Positions 56,401 through 64,000 of a stretch of 64,000 bases of DNA are shown here, in pieces (position 1 is the first letter of the stretch; every line of letters begins with the position of its first letter). The notes beneath the pieces were generated by a model. The model made no database searches. It was given only the letters and a program-made list of their open reading frames with translations, and was not told the DNA's origin. Source of the DNA: Glutamicibacter sp. PS (GTDB lineage Bacteria > Actinomycetota > Actinomycetes > Actinomycetales > Micrococcaceae). Made by a program: the position numbers and the translations under genes. Location of the stretch: positions 2,040,971-2,104,970 of the forward strand of contig JANCMB010000001.1 in assembly GCA_031317595.1 (NCBI GenBank). Direction: 5' to 3'.

Positions 56401-56863
56401 CCGCCTGGTGCCGCACCGTGGAAATACCACCAGTAGCCCCGAAGAAGCCGCGGCCATCGTGGAGATAGTTCAGGAGCACCTGGGGCTGGCCTGGGCCGCT
56501 GATGAGTCGCAGGAGGCGCGACCTTTAGCGGAAAAGGACATTCTTGTCGTGGCGGCCTACAACGCGCAGGTCAATCTGCTGCGCGAAACTCTCCAGGCTC
56601 ATGGCCTAGCCGGTGTAAAGGTCGGCACAGTAGATAAGTTCCAAGGGCAGGAAGCACCGGTCGTGCTGGTGAGCATGGCGTGCTCTTCGGCCGAGGATGC
56701 GGCCCGTGGTATCGACTTTCTGCTCAATCGCAACCGCATCAACGTTGCCATCTCACGTGGTCAATGGCGCGCGGTCATCGTACGGTCGCCCGATCTGACA
56801 AACTTCCTGCCCACCAGCATTCCAGCGTTGGAGCAGCTCGGCGCGTTCCTCAATCTCTCATAG
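53402..56863 (+). CDS. TM0106-type RecB-like nuclease fused to SF1 helicase
   Basis: An 1153-residue protein. Residues 1-260 form a Cas4/RecB-type nuclease: GDAHEQRVLARL (His), FADFLVRQSDGSWAVWDTKL (Asp and Lys of the D-x-K motif), and a Cys cluster CGRCDFCAEQV near residue 226 that may bind iron-sulfur. Residues 320-520 hold a DEDD-type exonuclease-like domain (FFDFEGDPMYQDPHD, then YNEYDCLSTLRLRDWL). Residues 780 to the end are an SF1 helicase: QGPPGTGKTF, LVIDEAGQFSL, LLGDPQQLPQV, TVDKFQGQEAPVVLVS, and INVAISRGQW. It likely repairs or degrades DNA ends. The start is GTG at 53402. It ends 11 bases before the convergent deacetylase gene. Confidence 0.9.
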   Translation: MFFQGQNFIYSPSDISVAVGCEYQCLYLLDVKLGRRAKPDFATDEMLERTAVLGDAHEQRVLARLRERFGAYDPVTATGVKEFTDRPEMSESALREAHEATMEVLRSGADVVFQATFFDGLMVGFADFLVRQSDGSWAVWDTKLARHARVSALLQLAAYADQLQAEGIAVHPVASLVLGDDSTSEHRIAEILPVFHAQRRHFLDLVRAHRKADRQVPWDSDSLRVCGRCDFCAEQVAEHRDLLLVAGMSLAQRATLRKEGIFTIEELAQATATAGSSRARYVEQAQMQLGTIEYDGAVDQVRYKLKSTESIKRLPHPDAGDIFFDFEGDPMYQDPHDLSWGLEYLFGVIEYDTGEPVFRPFWAHNRAEERVAFLDFVEYVNERRRRFPQMHVYHYAPYEKTALRKLSQIHVSAEDDIDRWLRDGLLVDLYETVRQSLLVSARSYSIKKLEPLYMGEHLRSGEVTDAGASVVAYAHYSDALANGDSLRAQHILDSIADYNEYDCLSTLRLRDWLLDLIGGPENCRGPRAIEEPLPNSEAEPSPEEQRLHEYLNALPASHQFSDDERAIAMVAAATGYHRRERKQYWWEHFDRLSAPLDDWSEQRGVFTVSSAQILEDWHKETERARTFTRITRLQGTLAEGSLVAPGSAFFAMFASPLPEGMENETTERGGAFNTTVLSIGQGYLEVKEKSSAKIPTYGAFPLALTPPSPIATKSIEAALSEIAQTVGATVPELPRNAALDLLRRLPPRFKSLSEPPTPAVVDELPQVYPAVLTAVRDLDHSYLAVQGPPGTGKTFVASHVIKELVLEGWKVGVVAQSHAVVENVLIKTIAAGLPQDLVAKEVPVERNVPWQTRTKKDVAALLAADGGGLIGGTAWTLTGSSVPRASLDLLVIDEAGQFSLANTLAVAVAARNLLLLGDPQQLPQVTQGSHPQPVDESALGWLSAGHPTLPPHLGYFLANSWRMHPELCSKVSALSYDRQLGSTPAAAARTLRGPSAGVQTRLVPHRGNTTSSPEEAAAIVEIVQEHLGLAWAADESQEARPLAEKDILVVAAYNAQVNLLRETLQAHGLAGVKVGTVDKFQGQEAPVVLVSMACSSAEDAARGIDFLLNRNRINVAISRGQWRAVIVRSPDLTNFLPTSIPALEQLGAFLNLS

Positions 56864-56873
56864 AGTCCAACGA

Positions 56874-58142
56874 CTATTTCCGTGCTGGGTCGATAACCTT
56901 GTCGACATCAAAGAAATCGTCCAGCACGGGCCGGTCGCCCTTGCGCTGCTTGGCAAACTGCAATCCGTCGATGTTGATCCGCATCTGCCGCTGATACTTC
57001 TCACCCTGCTGCATCCATGAGGTGGTGGTGCCGTCGACTCCATAGAAAAAGTCGAACCCATCTTTCGCCAGTGCACGATAGCGTGCCGAATGATAGGTGC
57101 CCACGCCGGCCAGTTCCGACCCGAAGGGGAAAATGAACTGATCGGTGTCTCCGATCAGGGGGCGAACTTCCTTGCGCCAAAGCTTGCGGTCCCGGTTAAA
57201 ACGGTCCATGTTTACGGTTCCGGTGGCGATGTGGCCCCAGGAGTGCGACGCGAACACCCAACCGGTGTCCTTCATTGCTTCAGCGATCTTCTGCGCAGTC
57301 TGCTGATCTTTCTTCAGCGTCTTGCTGTCCTTGTACTGACTGGCCGAGGTGCGATAGCCGAAAATGCCGTTGTAGCCGGTCAGTGCCACGATGCCACGGG
57401 CTCCGCGGTAGGAAAAGTCTGGATGCTCGGCGACGAAGTCGTCAATCAACGTCGTGACGTCGTATGCGCCTACATGTTCCTCGCCTTTTCCGTCCACGTA
57501 GAGGTTACGGACCTTGCCGTTTTTATCGATGATGAGCTTACTGGCGAATCCGTCGTCCTCCATGTACTCGTAATAGCTCAGATCATCGACCGATATGACC
57601 AGTGGGGTTTTGCCTTTGGGAAGTTTGATCTTCCGGTAGGCCATCTTTCCCTTCTCGTTGAGTCCAGCGAAATCGTGCGGGTTCACGAGTACGTAGTCAC
57701 GCTTGTAGAGCTCGGCTAATATCGCCTCGAACTCTTTCTGCGTCACCATGTAGTCCTTATATCCTTGCGCGTCTTCGTCGCCGTCGAAGGCACGCTTAGG
57801 ATCAACCACGAGCGAGTGGAAGAACAGATGCGAAATTTTCTGCGGCGACTTCCAGGTCACGAGATCTTCTTTTTCCTCTTTCAGGCCCCTGACCATCGAG
57901 GTGATCTGCTCGTTCGAGTCGCTCTCGGCCAGCTTGATGGCGGCGTCTAGATCGTAACCATCGGCAAGACGGTTGATCTCGTCCTTCACCTGGCTAACCC
58001 GGGCAGCCTCTTTTTCTTGAGCGGTTGGCCCGGAGGATGAAGGAGAGGAAGATTCGGTCGGGTCGCTCGTCGGCTGTGCGCTACAGCCACTGAGCACTAG
58101 AGCGCCAATGAGTAATGCCGATACTAGTTGCGAGCTCCGCAT
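56874..58142 (-). CDS. Polysaccharide deacetylase-like lipoprotein
   Basis: A 422-residue lipoprotein. The signal peptide ends in a lipobox, VLSGCS, followed by a Ser/Thr/Pro-rich linker. The NodB-like domain has PLVISVDDLSYYEYMEDDGF with the metal Asp pair and GWVFASHSWGHIATG with the two His in HxxxH form, then GDTDQFIFPFG. It may remove acetyl groups from a wall polysaccharide. It is monocistronic, and its promoter region is divergent from jetA. Confidence 0.87.
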   Translation of the reverse strand: MRSSQLVSALLIGALVLSGCSAQPTSDPTESSSPSSSGPTAQEKEAARVSQVKDEINRLADGYDLDAAIKLAESDSNEQITSMVRGLKEEKEDLVTWKSPQKISHLFFHSLVVDPKRAFDGDEDAQGYKDYMVTQKEFEAILAELYKRDYVLVNPHDFAGLNEKGKMAYRKIKLPKGKTPLVISVDDLSYYEYMEDDGFASKLIIDKNGKVRNLYVDGKGEEHVGAYDVTTLIDDFVAEHPDFSYRGARGIVALTGYNGIFGYRTSASQYKDSKTLKKDQQTAQKIAEAMKDTGWVFASHSWGHIATGTVNMDRFNRDRKLWRKEVRPLIGDTDQFIFPFGSELAGVGTYHSARYRALAKDGFDFFYGVDGTTTSWMQQGEKYQRQMRINIDGLQFAKQRKGDRPVLDDFFDVDKVIDPARK

Positions 58143-58435
58143 CCCAGGCCCCTTCGCTGTTTCGTGCCTTCTTGCACCACATCGCTATCTTGCTGTCGAC
58201 CCTACACATTTTCGGTGGTCACGTGAAGGAATAAAGACTGACAATCCACTTCATGAATTCACTTTGCGTGAGGTGTAGTGCCCGCGAACACCACGGAGCC
58301 AGTGGCGAATATCGTGGCGTGGGCAAACCGGTATTGTGCGTTAGCTCCCAGCCCGATGCCCGCAGATCGCTCGGAGACGGGTGCTCCGATGAACTAGAAT
58401 TGACAAGTTAGGCCCTCGGAAGTCAAAGGAAAAGT
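58143..58435. promoter_or_regulatory. Divergent promoter region between deacetylase lipoprotein and jetA
   Basis: About 290 bases without a gene. Near jetA, TAGAAT (58395-58400) overlaps TTGACA (58400-58405), both candidate promoter elements. A hairpin TCGGAG/CTCCGA lies at 58371-58389. AAAGGA (58425-58430) is the jetA ribosome binding site. No larger repeat was seen. Confidence 0.5.
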
Positions 58436-59893
58436 ATGCAGCCCTCGCAGCATGCGAAGCGCTTGTGGCAAGAAGCCGAATCGTTCAGGAATTCCGCGGC
58501 CTACCGGTTGTTGACTACGCAACCGTGGGCCCTGGGTTTTATGCAGGCCGAGTTCTCCGCGAACAAGCCGCAGGTGGCTTTGGAAATATTCCATGCCTCG
58601 CTGGATTCATTTCTGAAGGTCGTGCGTGAGAGTGGCGAACAGCTGGCCACTAGCTATACGGCGGCGGATTACGCCGAGCTCTGGGTACGCCAGGGCATCT
58701 TGGCGCGCCCGCTGCGGGACGGGCACTTCGTCTATGAACCCAGTGCACACACGTTGCGCGTGCTGCGCTTCTTGACCGACTTTTCCACCGAGGATTCCCA
58801 TCTGAACTCCTCACGACTCAATACCTTGCTCTCGTCGCTGGAGTCTTTGGCGCACGACACCGACCCGGATCCCGAAGCGCGCATCCGAGCCTTAGAAGCC
58901 CAAATTGCGACCCGCCAAGCACAGATCGATGCCCTCCGCCGGGGCGATGGCACCGAAGTACTGTCCCGTTCCAGCGCGCTCTCGGCCACGCGTTCGGTGC
59001 TGGACCTCGCGTCGAGCTTGCCTGCCGACTTTAAACGAATGCGTGACGGCGTTCTGCAAATGTTGCATTCGTTGCGTGAGGATATTGTTGATGCCTCCAC
59101 CGCTAAGGGTGTCGCCATTGGTCAGGTATTGGCCGCCGACAAGCAGCTACGCTCCACCGCAGAGGGCGAAACTTTCCAAGGGTTCACCGAATTCCTCAAC
59201 TCTCCCGAAGCGCAGCGGCGCTTCCGCGAGGCCGTGGCCGAGGTTCTCGAACGCGATTTCGTCGACGACTTGCAGGCGCCCGAACGCCATATTCTGACCA
59301 ACCTGCTACGTGAACTGCGCCGTCAGGCTGCCGAGGTGCATGAGTCTTACGGCAAGCTTTCCGAATCGCTGCACGCGTTCATCCAATCCGAGGACTACCA
59401 TGAGGCGCAGTTACTACGCCACGCGGTACGCGAGGCCGAAACAGCCGTAGCTCGGTCCACCGCGCTCAAGCCACGTAGTGCCCTCACTCCCCTACGCTTA
59501 TTCGCCCCTCAGTTCGTGACATTATCCGGGCTGGGAATCTACGATCCCTCCGAGCATGTGGCGCCACCACCGTTGGCTGCGGCTCCCGAGTTCAGTGCCG
59601 AAGATATCGTGCGCACCCCAAGCACCCCACAGGCCAATATGCCAGCGCTTCGCCAGCACATCACCGACCGGCTGACCGACCGGGGTAGTCAAGTCGGGCT
59701 CGATGAGGTGTTCCACTCTTTGCCGCCGAGTGATCGCCATGTGAACAGCATCAGAGCGCTGATCGAGATCGGCCGAGTCAACTCCGAGCCGCTCGATACA
59801 CACCACATGTTGACCCTCCAGTTCACCCAGATCGATGGCAGCATCCGCACCGCCGAAGTCCCCGCCCTGAGTTTCACGAAGGAGCCGCTATGA
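58436..59893 (+). CDS. jetA: Wadjet/MksF kleisin subunit JetA (DUF3375)
   Basis: A 485-residue cytosolic protein. SAAYRLLTTQPWALGFMQAE, YAELWVRQGILARPLRDGHF and RVLRFLTDFSTEDSHLNSSR match the DUF3375 N-terminal winged-helix part, followed by a coiled-coil (DPEARIRALEAQIATRQAQI). DLQAPERHILTNLLRELRRQ and the C-terminal winged helix LDEVFHSLPPSDRHVNSIRA complete it. JetA is the kleisin that bridges the JetC dimer. It starts an operon with jetB (four-base ATGA overlap) and jetC. Wadjet systems resist plasmid transformation by cutting circular DNA; this needs JetD. Confidence 0.94.
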   Translation: MQPSQHAKRLWQEAESFRNSAAYRLLTTQPWALGFMQAEFSANKPQVALEIFHASLDSFLKVVRESGEQLATSYTAADYAELWVRQGILARPLRDGHFVYEPSAHTLRVLRFLTDFSTEDSHLNSSRLNTLLSSLESLAHDTDPDPEARIRALEAQIATRQAQIDALRRGDGTEVLSRSSALSATRSVLDLASSLPADFKRMRDGVLQMLHSLREDIVDASTAKGVAIGQVLAADKQLRSTAEGETFQGFTEFLNSPEAQRRFREAVAEVLERDFVDDLQAPERHILTNLLRELRRQAAEVHESYGKLSESLHAFIQSEDYHEAQLLRHAVREAETAVARSTALKPRSALTPLRLFAPQFVTLSGLGIYDPSEHVAPPPLAAAPEFSAEDIVRTPSTPQANMPALRQHITDRLTDRGSQVGLDEVFHSLPPSDRHVNSIRALIEIGRVNSEPLDTHHMLTLQFTQIDGSIRTAEVPALSFTKEPL

Positions 59894-60555
59894 ACCAGCC
59901 GATCACCGAACCCCTCTTCGAAGGCGACCGCGGCCGGTTCGATCTGGCACTACGCCAGCTACTGGTGCGACTTCTGCGTGGCCCTTACCTCGACGGTGCC
60001 ACCGATCCGACGGGCTGGCAGCTTCTGCTTGATCAACGCGAAAGCATTGAGGCCTATGTCAGCGAGATTTTTCTGCTCTTGACGATCGATGCCGAACGTA
60101 AGATCGCGATGCTCACTCCAGCTGAGATCGATCACGCCCATACCGCACCGATCGCCCCGCGGCGCGCCCTGCGCCGCGACGAAACTCTGCTGGCTTTACG
60201 TTTACGACTATTGCTCGAGCAGCATGCCGGTACCGGCAGCGACGCCGCCATATCGCGAAGTGCAATGCACGAGATCCTCGCCGAGCATCGACCGGCCGGG
60301 GACCGCGACGACAAGCGCTTCGCCGAGTCCTGCGATGCGGCAATTGGCCGCCTGCTGACCTTGCGCCTACTGACAGGCACGGAAATTCCGGACGAGTACC
60401 GGATTTCTCCGGCGCTCGCCATGGCATTGCCGTTAGCCAGCATTTCCGACATTCCCGCCTATATCGCGGCAATCGACGCCAATGAAGCCACGCTGGATGT
60501 GAGCTCAGACGGTGAGTCTGCCGCGCAAGAAACCATCGAATTGGTGCAGGAGTAA
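59890..60555 (+). CDS. jetB: Wadjet/MksE subunit JetB (DUF4194)
   Basis: A 221-residue protein. RFDLALRQLLVRLLRGPYLD, then RESIEAYVSEIFLLLTIDAE, and ETLLALRLRLLLEQHAGTGS correspond to DUF4194, a tandem winged-helix (KITE) protein that joins JetA and JetC. It overlaps jetA by four bases and precedes jetC by three bases. GGAG lies just before its end and serves jetC. Confidence 0.93.
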   Translation: MNQPITEPLFEGDRGRFDLALRQLLVRLLRGPYLDGATDPTGWQLLLDQRESIEAYVSEIFLLLTIDAERKIAMLTPAEIDHAHTAPIAPRRALRRDETLLALRLRLLLEQHAGTGSDAAISRSAMHEILAEHRPAGDRDDKRFAESCDAAIGRLLTLRLLTGTEIPDEYRISPALAMALPLASISDIPAYIAAIDANEATLDVSSDGESAAQETIELVQE

Positions 60556-60558
60556 CCC

Positions 60559-63500
60559 ATGAGCATTGAGATGACCCTGCCCATCGGCGGCGGACTGAAC
60601 CCGGGCCAGCATCGCCTCAGCCGTATCCAAATCGTCAACTGGGGAACCTTCCATGGTTTACATTCCCTGGAGATCGACCGGCGTGGAACACTGATCACGG
60701 GTCACCCCGGCGTAGGCAAGTCCACGCTCTTCGATGCCATGGGGCATGTGTTCTTCGCCAGCCCACGGTTGAATGAATCGGCGAATGAGGCTGTCTCGCG
60801 TGAGGACCGCCGTACCACGTTCTCCTACATGCGCGGACGAAAGTTCAAGACCGCTGCCGGGACCGTCTATCAGCGTCCGGGGGCGACATGGAGCGCCATT
60901 ATCTTGAGTTATGAAGACGGCCTCGGCAACGTGGTGAGCGCCGGCGCCGTCTTTGACCTGCCCGATGCAGGTCTCGAGTCTCAGGTCTCGAAGCACTATT
61001 TGCTGTGTGAAGGTCCGCTGCAGATCTCCGACTTGGAAGATCACGGGCCGCGCCGTTTCACGATGTCCTCGTTGGCCAAGGCGCTGGCTCCAGCCGAGGC
61101 CTTTGATACGCATAAGGCGTTCATTGAGAAGGTACGCCGCCGGCTTGGTGTCGAGTCCGATAAGGCCTTCGCGCTGCTACGTACCCTGCAGAACGGCAAG
61201 GGCTTAGCCAAGGGCGTTAACCTGTTCTTCCGTCATGAGGTGCTCGCCGAACCGGCCACGTTGAAGGCCGCCGCCGCCGCGGTCGAAGACTTTGCCCACT
61301 TGCGTGGAATTTACCGGCAGCTGGACACCGCTCGGGCACAACGCGATGTGTTGGCCAAGGTCCCGGCCCAGGACGCCACGTACCGCGCCCTTGGTGCCAA
61401 GATCGAGGCCACCAGCACACTCCTTGAGTCAGACATCGCCCAGCTCGAAGCCCAGGTGCGCCGTCACGTATTGCGCAATGACCTACAGCGCCATACGCAG
61501 AGCTTGGAATCCTTGCGGGCCAACGAAGCAGAATTCGTGGCCCGTAAAGAGGAGCTCGACTCCCGGCTGCAAACCCTGCACGCGGCCAGTAATGACTCTG
61601 GTACCGCCTCACTGATGCTTCTGGAGCGCGAGGCCGACGCGGCGCGCAAAACCTTGGCGGAAAAGCAGCAGGTCATCCACGAACTTCAGGAGCAGGCTAG
61701 CGAGGCCGGGCTGAAGTTCGAGTTCAGCGGACCCGGCCTTGATGAGCTTCGTGCGAATGCGGCGCGCGGACTTCAGCAGTTGGAATCGATCGCCGCCGAT
61801 GTGCAAACGGTGCAATACGAGGCCATGGCCGCATTGGTTAATCTGCGCAAGCGTGCCGATACGCTCAACGAACAGATCGTCTCGTACCAGCGCCGAGGTA
61901 GCAACATTGACGACCGATCGGTGGCCGCGCGACGCGCCATCGCCTCGGCCTGCTCCCTAGCTGAATCGGATCTGCCCTTTGCCGGTGAACTTATGGATGT
62001 GGCCGGCACGCAGAACGACTGGCGCCTAGCCGCCGAGAAGGCATTGGGAACGCTGGCGCGCACCATTCTGGTGCCCGGCGAATACCTGTCCAAGGTCACC
62101 CACGCCATTGACCAGCTCTCCGGTCTGGGACGCGTGCGCTGGGCGGATATGTCCACCACACCTCGTGAAGCCACCGAAGGACCTAACGATCTGGTGAGCA
62201 AGCTGGAATTCGCTTCCACGCCGGCGGGGCGGTGGCTTCGCGCCAAGATCGCGGCCGACTACCCACTGGTGTGCGTGGATTCTGATGCGCAGATGCACCT
62301 ACACGCCAAGGCAATCACCCCAGCCGGCACGATCAAGTCGGGGAAGGGCAGCTACGAACGCGATACCCGAACTTTGCCAGCCAGCGAGTACCTGCTCGGT
62401 TTCACCAACGAATCCAAGATATCTGAGCTTCAGGCCAAGGCGCGCAAGCTCAAAGACGAAATTGCCCTGGCCGAACAGACCGCCACCGAGCGTACCGCGG
62501 CCAAGGACAAGATGGCGGCCAAGACGCGGCTGCTCACCGCCCTGATGCAGGATGACCGTAGCTTCGCGCAACTGGACTCTACGGCCGCTCTGACCGAACT
62601 CCGGGCCAAGGAGCAGCAGCTCGGCGACGCAATGACGTTAACCGGTGATACGCACCGGGTGCGCGCCGATATCGAAGAAGCCACCGCGCAAAGCGAGTCG
62701 GTAGTCGGAGAGCTGGCGCTGACTCGGGCCCGCATTGAAGATACCAGTGTCCAGATCGCCCGCGCCGAAAAGGTGCTTGCCAGCACCGAGGGCGAGGATG
62801 CCGAGGACTGGATCGGACAGGTACCGACCGAGTTGGCACAGCAGCCGACGATCCATCAGTTGCTGGCACAGCTGTCCGAAGGACAGTGCCCGAGCAATGA
62901 TTCGATCACCGAAATTTTCGCCGATCTCAAGTTGAGTCTCGGCACCGAGCTGAATCAGCTGCGTAGCGAACGTCAGGAAGTCGCCGGTGAACTGAGCGAA
63001 ACCTTCAAACGCTTCGCCCGGGAATTCGGTCCGGCTCAGGCACAAACGCACGGTACGTCTCCCCAAGCCGCAGAGCACTACGCCAAGCTACATGCGCAAA
63101 TCGTTGCAGACGGACTGCCGCACCATGAGGAACAGTTCCGCGAATACTTTGCCAACCGTTCCTACGAGCGTTTCAGCGACCTGCTGCAATTGCTCGATGA
63201 GGAACGCCGGATGATTTCCGAGCGCATTAAGCCACTGAATCAGATTCTGGCCGATGTGCCCTTCGAACATGGATCGGTGCTGCGCCTCGAGGTCAGCAAC
63301 GCGATTCCTGCCGAAGCCGGGACGTTCCGAAACGAACTGAAGCAGGCATTGGCTCAGGCCTATACGACCAAGGAAGAAAGCACCCTTGCTAGTTCATATC
63401 AGGCGCTCGAGGCGCTCGTGCAAGCCTTGAGCGACCCGCAGCGCAGCGCGTGGCGTTCTACCGTGCTCGACGTGCGCCAGCATGTGGTGATTAGCTGCAA

Positions 63501-63888
63501 CGAACACAAAACCAACGGCGAGATCGAAACCGGGCTGGAGCCCGGAACGCTCTCCGGTGGCGAGGGGCAGCGCTTCACCTCATTTATCATGGGTGCGGCC
63601 CTGGCCTACCAGCTGGGCTTTGCGGCCGCAGGCTTTACCTCTTACGGCACGGTGATGATCGATGAAGCCTTCATTCAGGCCAATGCCGATTATGCGGCGG
63701 CGGGCATTCGCGCCTTGCAGGAGTTCGGTTTCCATCTGGTGTTGGCCGCGCCCGAAGACAAGATCGACTTGAGCCGGCACCTGGGATCGATTACCGACAT
63801 CATCAAACATCCCGGGTCGAATATTTCGGGATTCGTGACTACGGGGCGTTCGCCGGCGGTGGCTACCACAATCAGGCTGGGTGACTGA
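60559..63888 (+). CDS. jetC: Wadjet/MksB SMC-like ATPase JetC
   Basis: An 1109-residue SMC-type ATPase. Walker A is GHPGVGKSTLFDAMGHVFFA about residue 48, a long coiled-coil follows with a hinge-like region near residue 560, and the C-terminal head has TLSGGEGQRFTSFIMGAALA (signature, about residue 998) and YGTVMIDEAFIQANADYAAA (Walker B, about residue 1032). JetC extrudes DNA loops together with JetA and JetB. It is the last gene visible; two hairpins follow within 112 bases and jetD does not start there. So it could be a JetABC/MksFEB-only system or have jetD elsewhere. Confidence 0.95.
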   Translation: MSIEMTLPIGGGLNPGQHRLSRIQIVNWGTFHGLHSLEIDRRGTLITGHPGVGKSTLFDAMGHVFFASPRLNESANEAVSREDRRTTFSYMRGRKFKTAAGTVYQRPGATWSAIILSYEDGLGNVVSAGAVFDLPDAGLESQVSKHYLLCEGPLQISDLEDHGPRRFTMSSLAKALAPAEAFDTHKAFIEKVRRRLGVESDKAFALLRTLQNGKGLAKGVNLFFRHEVLAEPATLKAAAAAVEDFAHLRGIYRQLDTARAQRDVLAKVPAQDATYRALGAKIEATSTLLESDIAQLEAQVRRHVLRNDLQRHTQSLESLRANEAEFVARKEELDSRLQTLHAASNDSGTASLMLLEREADAARKTLAEKQQVIHELQEQASEAGLKFEFSGPGLDELRANAARGLQQLESIAADVQTVQYEAMAALVNLRKRADTLNEQIVSYQRRGSNIDDRSVAARRAIASACSLAESDLPFAGELMDVAGTQNDWRLAAEKALGTLARTILVPGEYLSKVTHAIDQLSGLGRVRWADMSTTPREATEGPNDLVSKLEFASTPAGRWLRAKIAADYPLVCVDSDAQMHLHAKAITPAGTIKSGKGSYERDTRTLPASEYLLGFTNESKISELQAKARKLKDEIALAEQTATERTAAKDKMAAKTRLLTALMQDDRSFAQLDSTAALTELRAKEQQLGDAMTLTGDTHRVRADIEEATAQSESVVGELALTRARIEDTSVQIARAEKVLASTEGEDAEDWIGQVPTELAQQPTIHQLLAQLSEGQCPSNDSITEIFADLKLSLGTELNQLRSERQEVAGELSETFKRFAREFGPAQAQTHGTSPQAAEHYAKLHAQIVADGLPHHEEQFREYFANRSYERFSDLLQLLDEERRMISERIKPLNQILADVPFEHGSVLRLEVSNAIPAEAGTFRNELKQALAQAYTTKEESTLASSYQALEALVQALSDPQRSAWRSTVLDVRQHVVISCNEHKTNGEIETGLEPGTLSGGEGQRFTSFIMGAALAYQLGFAAAGFTSYGTVMIDEAFIQANADYAAAGIRALQEFGFHLVLAAPEDKIDLSRHLGSITDIIKHPGSNISGFVTTGRSPAVATTIRLGD

Positions 63889-63911
63889 AACTCTGGGTTC
63901 GCCTGCTACTG

Positions 63912-63967
63912 CGGGCCAGTTTCTCCCTGAGGTCCGGGCATAGCCCGGCCATATACGAACTGGCCCG
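63912..63967 (+). terminator. Nested hairpin after jetC
   Basis: Outer stem CGGGCCAGTT/AACTGGCCCG, ten bases perfect, encloses CCGGGC-ATA-GCCCGG. It starts 24 bases after the jetC stop codon. Confidence 0.6.
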
Positions 63968-63978
63968 GAGCCCCAAGG

Positions 63979-64000
63979 GTGCTTTCTCCCCAGAAAGCAC
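63979..64000 (+). terminator. Second hairpin after jetC, at the window edge
   Basis: Perfect nine-base arms GTGCTTTCT and AGAAAGCAC with a CCCC loop. The window ends at its last base, so a T-run after it cannot be checked. Confidence 0.6.

Overview
The window looks like chromosomal DNA from a high-GC actinobacterium, most likely a Micrococcaceae member (Arthrobacter/Glutamicibacter-like). The pointers are the codon choice with many GTG starts, a monomeric NADP isocitrate dehydrogenase, a secreted Rpf-LysM protein, a DUF6350 membrane protein next to purN, and DinB-type proteins. No tRNA, rRNA, CRISPR array, insertion sequence or prophage was seen. Genus assignment is inference only.

Layout. 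1-7.7 kb: housekeeping and small genes (a conserved hypothetical cut by the left edge, a YdeI-like protein, a dGTPase, a LOG-family protein, an APC permease, DUF1963, GNAT, PAP2-like) and a protein with a PARP-like HGS motif. 7.7-14.2 kb: icd, a TetR/MFS efflux pair with two near-identical operators, and an MmyB-type regulator divergent from a methyltransferase. 14.2-21.4 kb: a 5-oxoproline (pyroglutamate) locus with PxpA, fused PxpB-PxpC, a biotin carboxylase-BCCP protein and a GntR regulator on the plus strand, facing a DUF1445 protein and an NRAMP-like transporter on the minus strand. Both promoters carry the same TTGTT-N-AACAA palindrome. 21.4-24.4 kb: a translationally coupled UspA-CrcB-CrcB fluoride unit and an SDR/TetR pair. 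24.4-39.4 kb: purH, purN and DUF6350, interrupted by a carbohydrate/envelope block (MFS, GH38 alpha-mannosidase, GT2, flippase-like protein) and a purine block (8-oxoguanine deaminase-like protein, NCS2 permease). 39.4-44.5 kb: HpaH/HpaI, two tiny membrane proteins, an FMN reductase, and tryptophan 2,3-dioxygenase with a PaaX-like regulator. 44.5-50.9 kb: an Rpf gene with a long structured leader, then a phosphonate uptake and degradation locus (PhnX-like hydrolase, GntR, FAD oxidoreductase, PhnD, PhnC, PhnE). 51-58 kb: a BrkB-like protein, an M50 protease-like protein, a large TM0106-type nuclease-helicase and a polysaccharide-deacetylase lipoprotein. 58.4-63.9 kb: a Wadjet/MksFEB SMC-like operon, jetA-jetB-jetC.

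The most interesting system is the jetABC operon at the right edge. The nuclease gene jetD, which normally follows jetC, does not start in the remaining 112 bases; two strong hairpins sit there instead. The operon may therefore be JetD-less, or JetD may be encoded separately. Second is the 5-oxoproline locus: its NRAMP-like transporter has lost the metal-coordinating motifs, a biotin carboxylase has joined the operon, and one palindrome links both transcription units. Third are the paired operator architectures and the Rpf leader with mutually exclusive stems.
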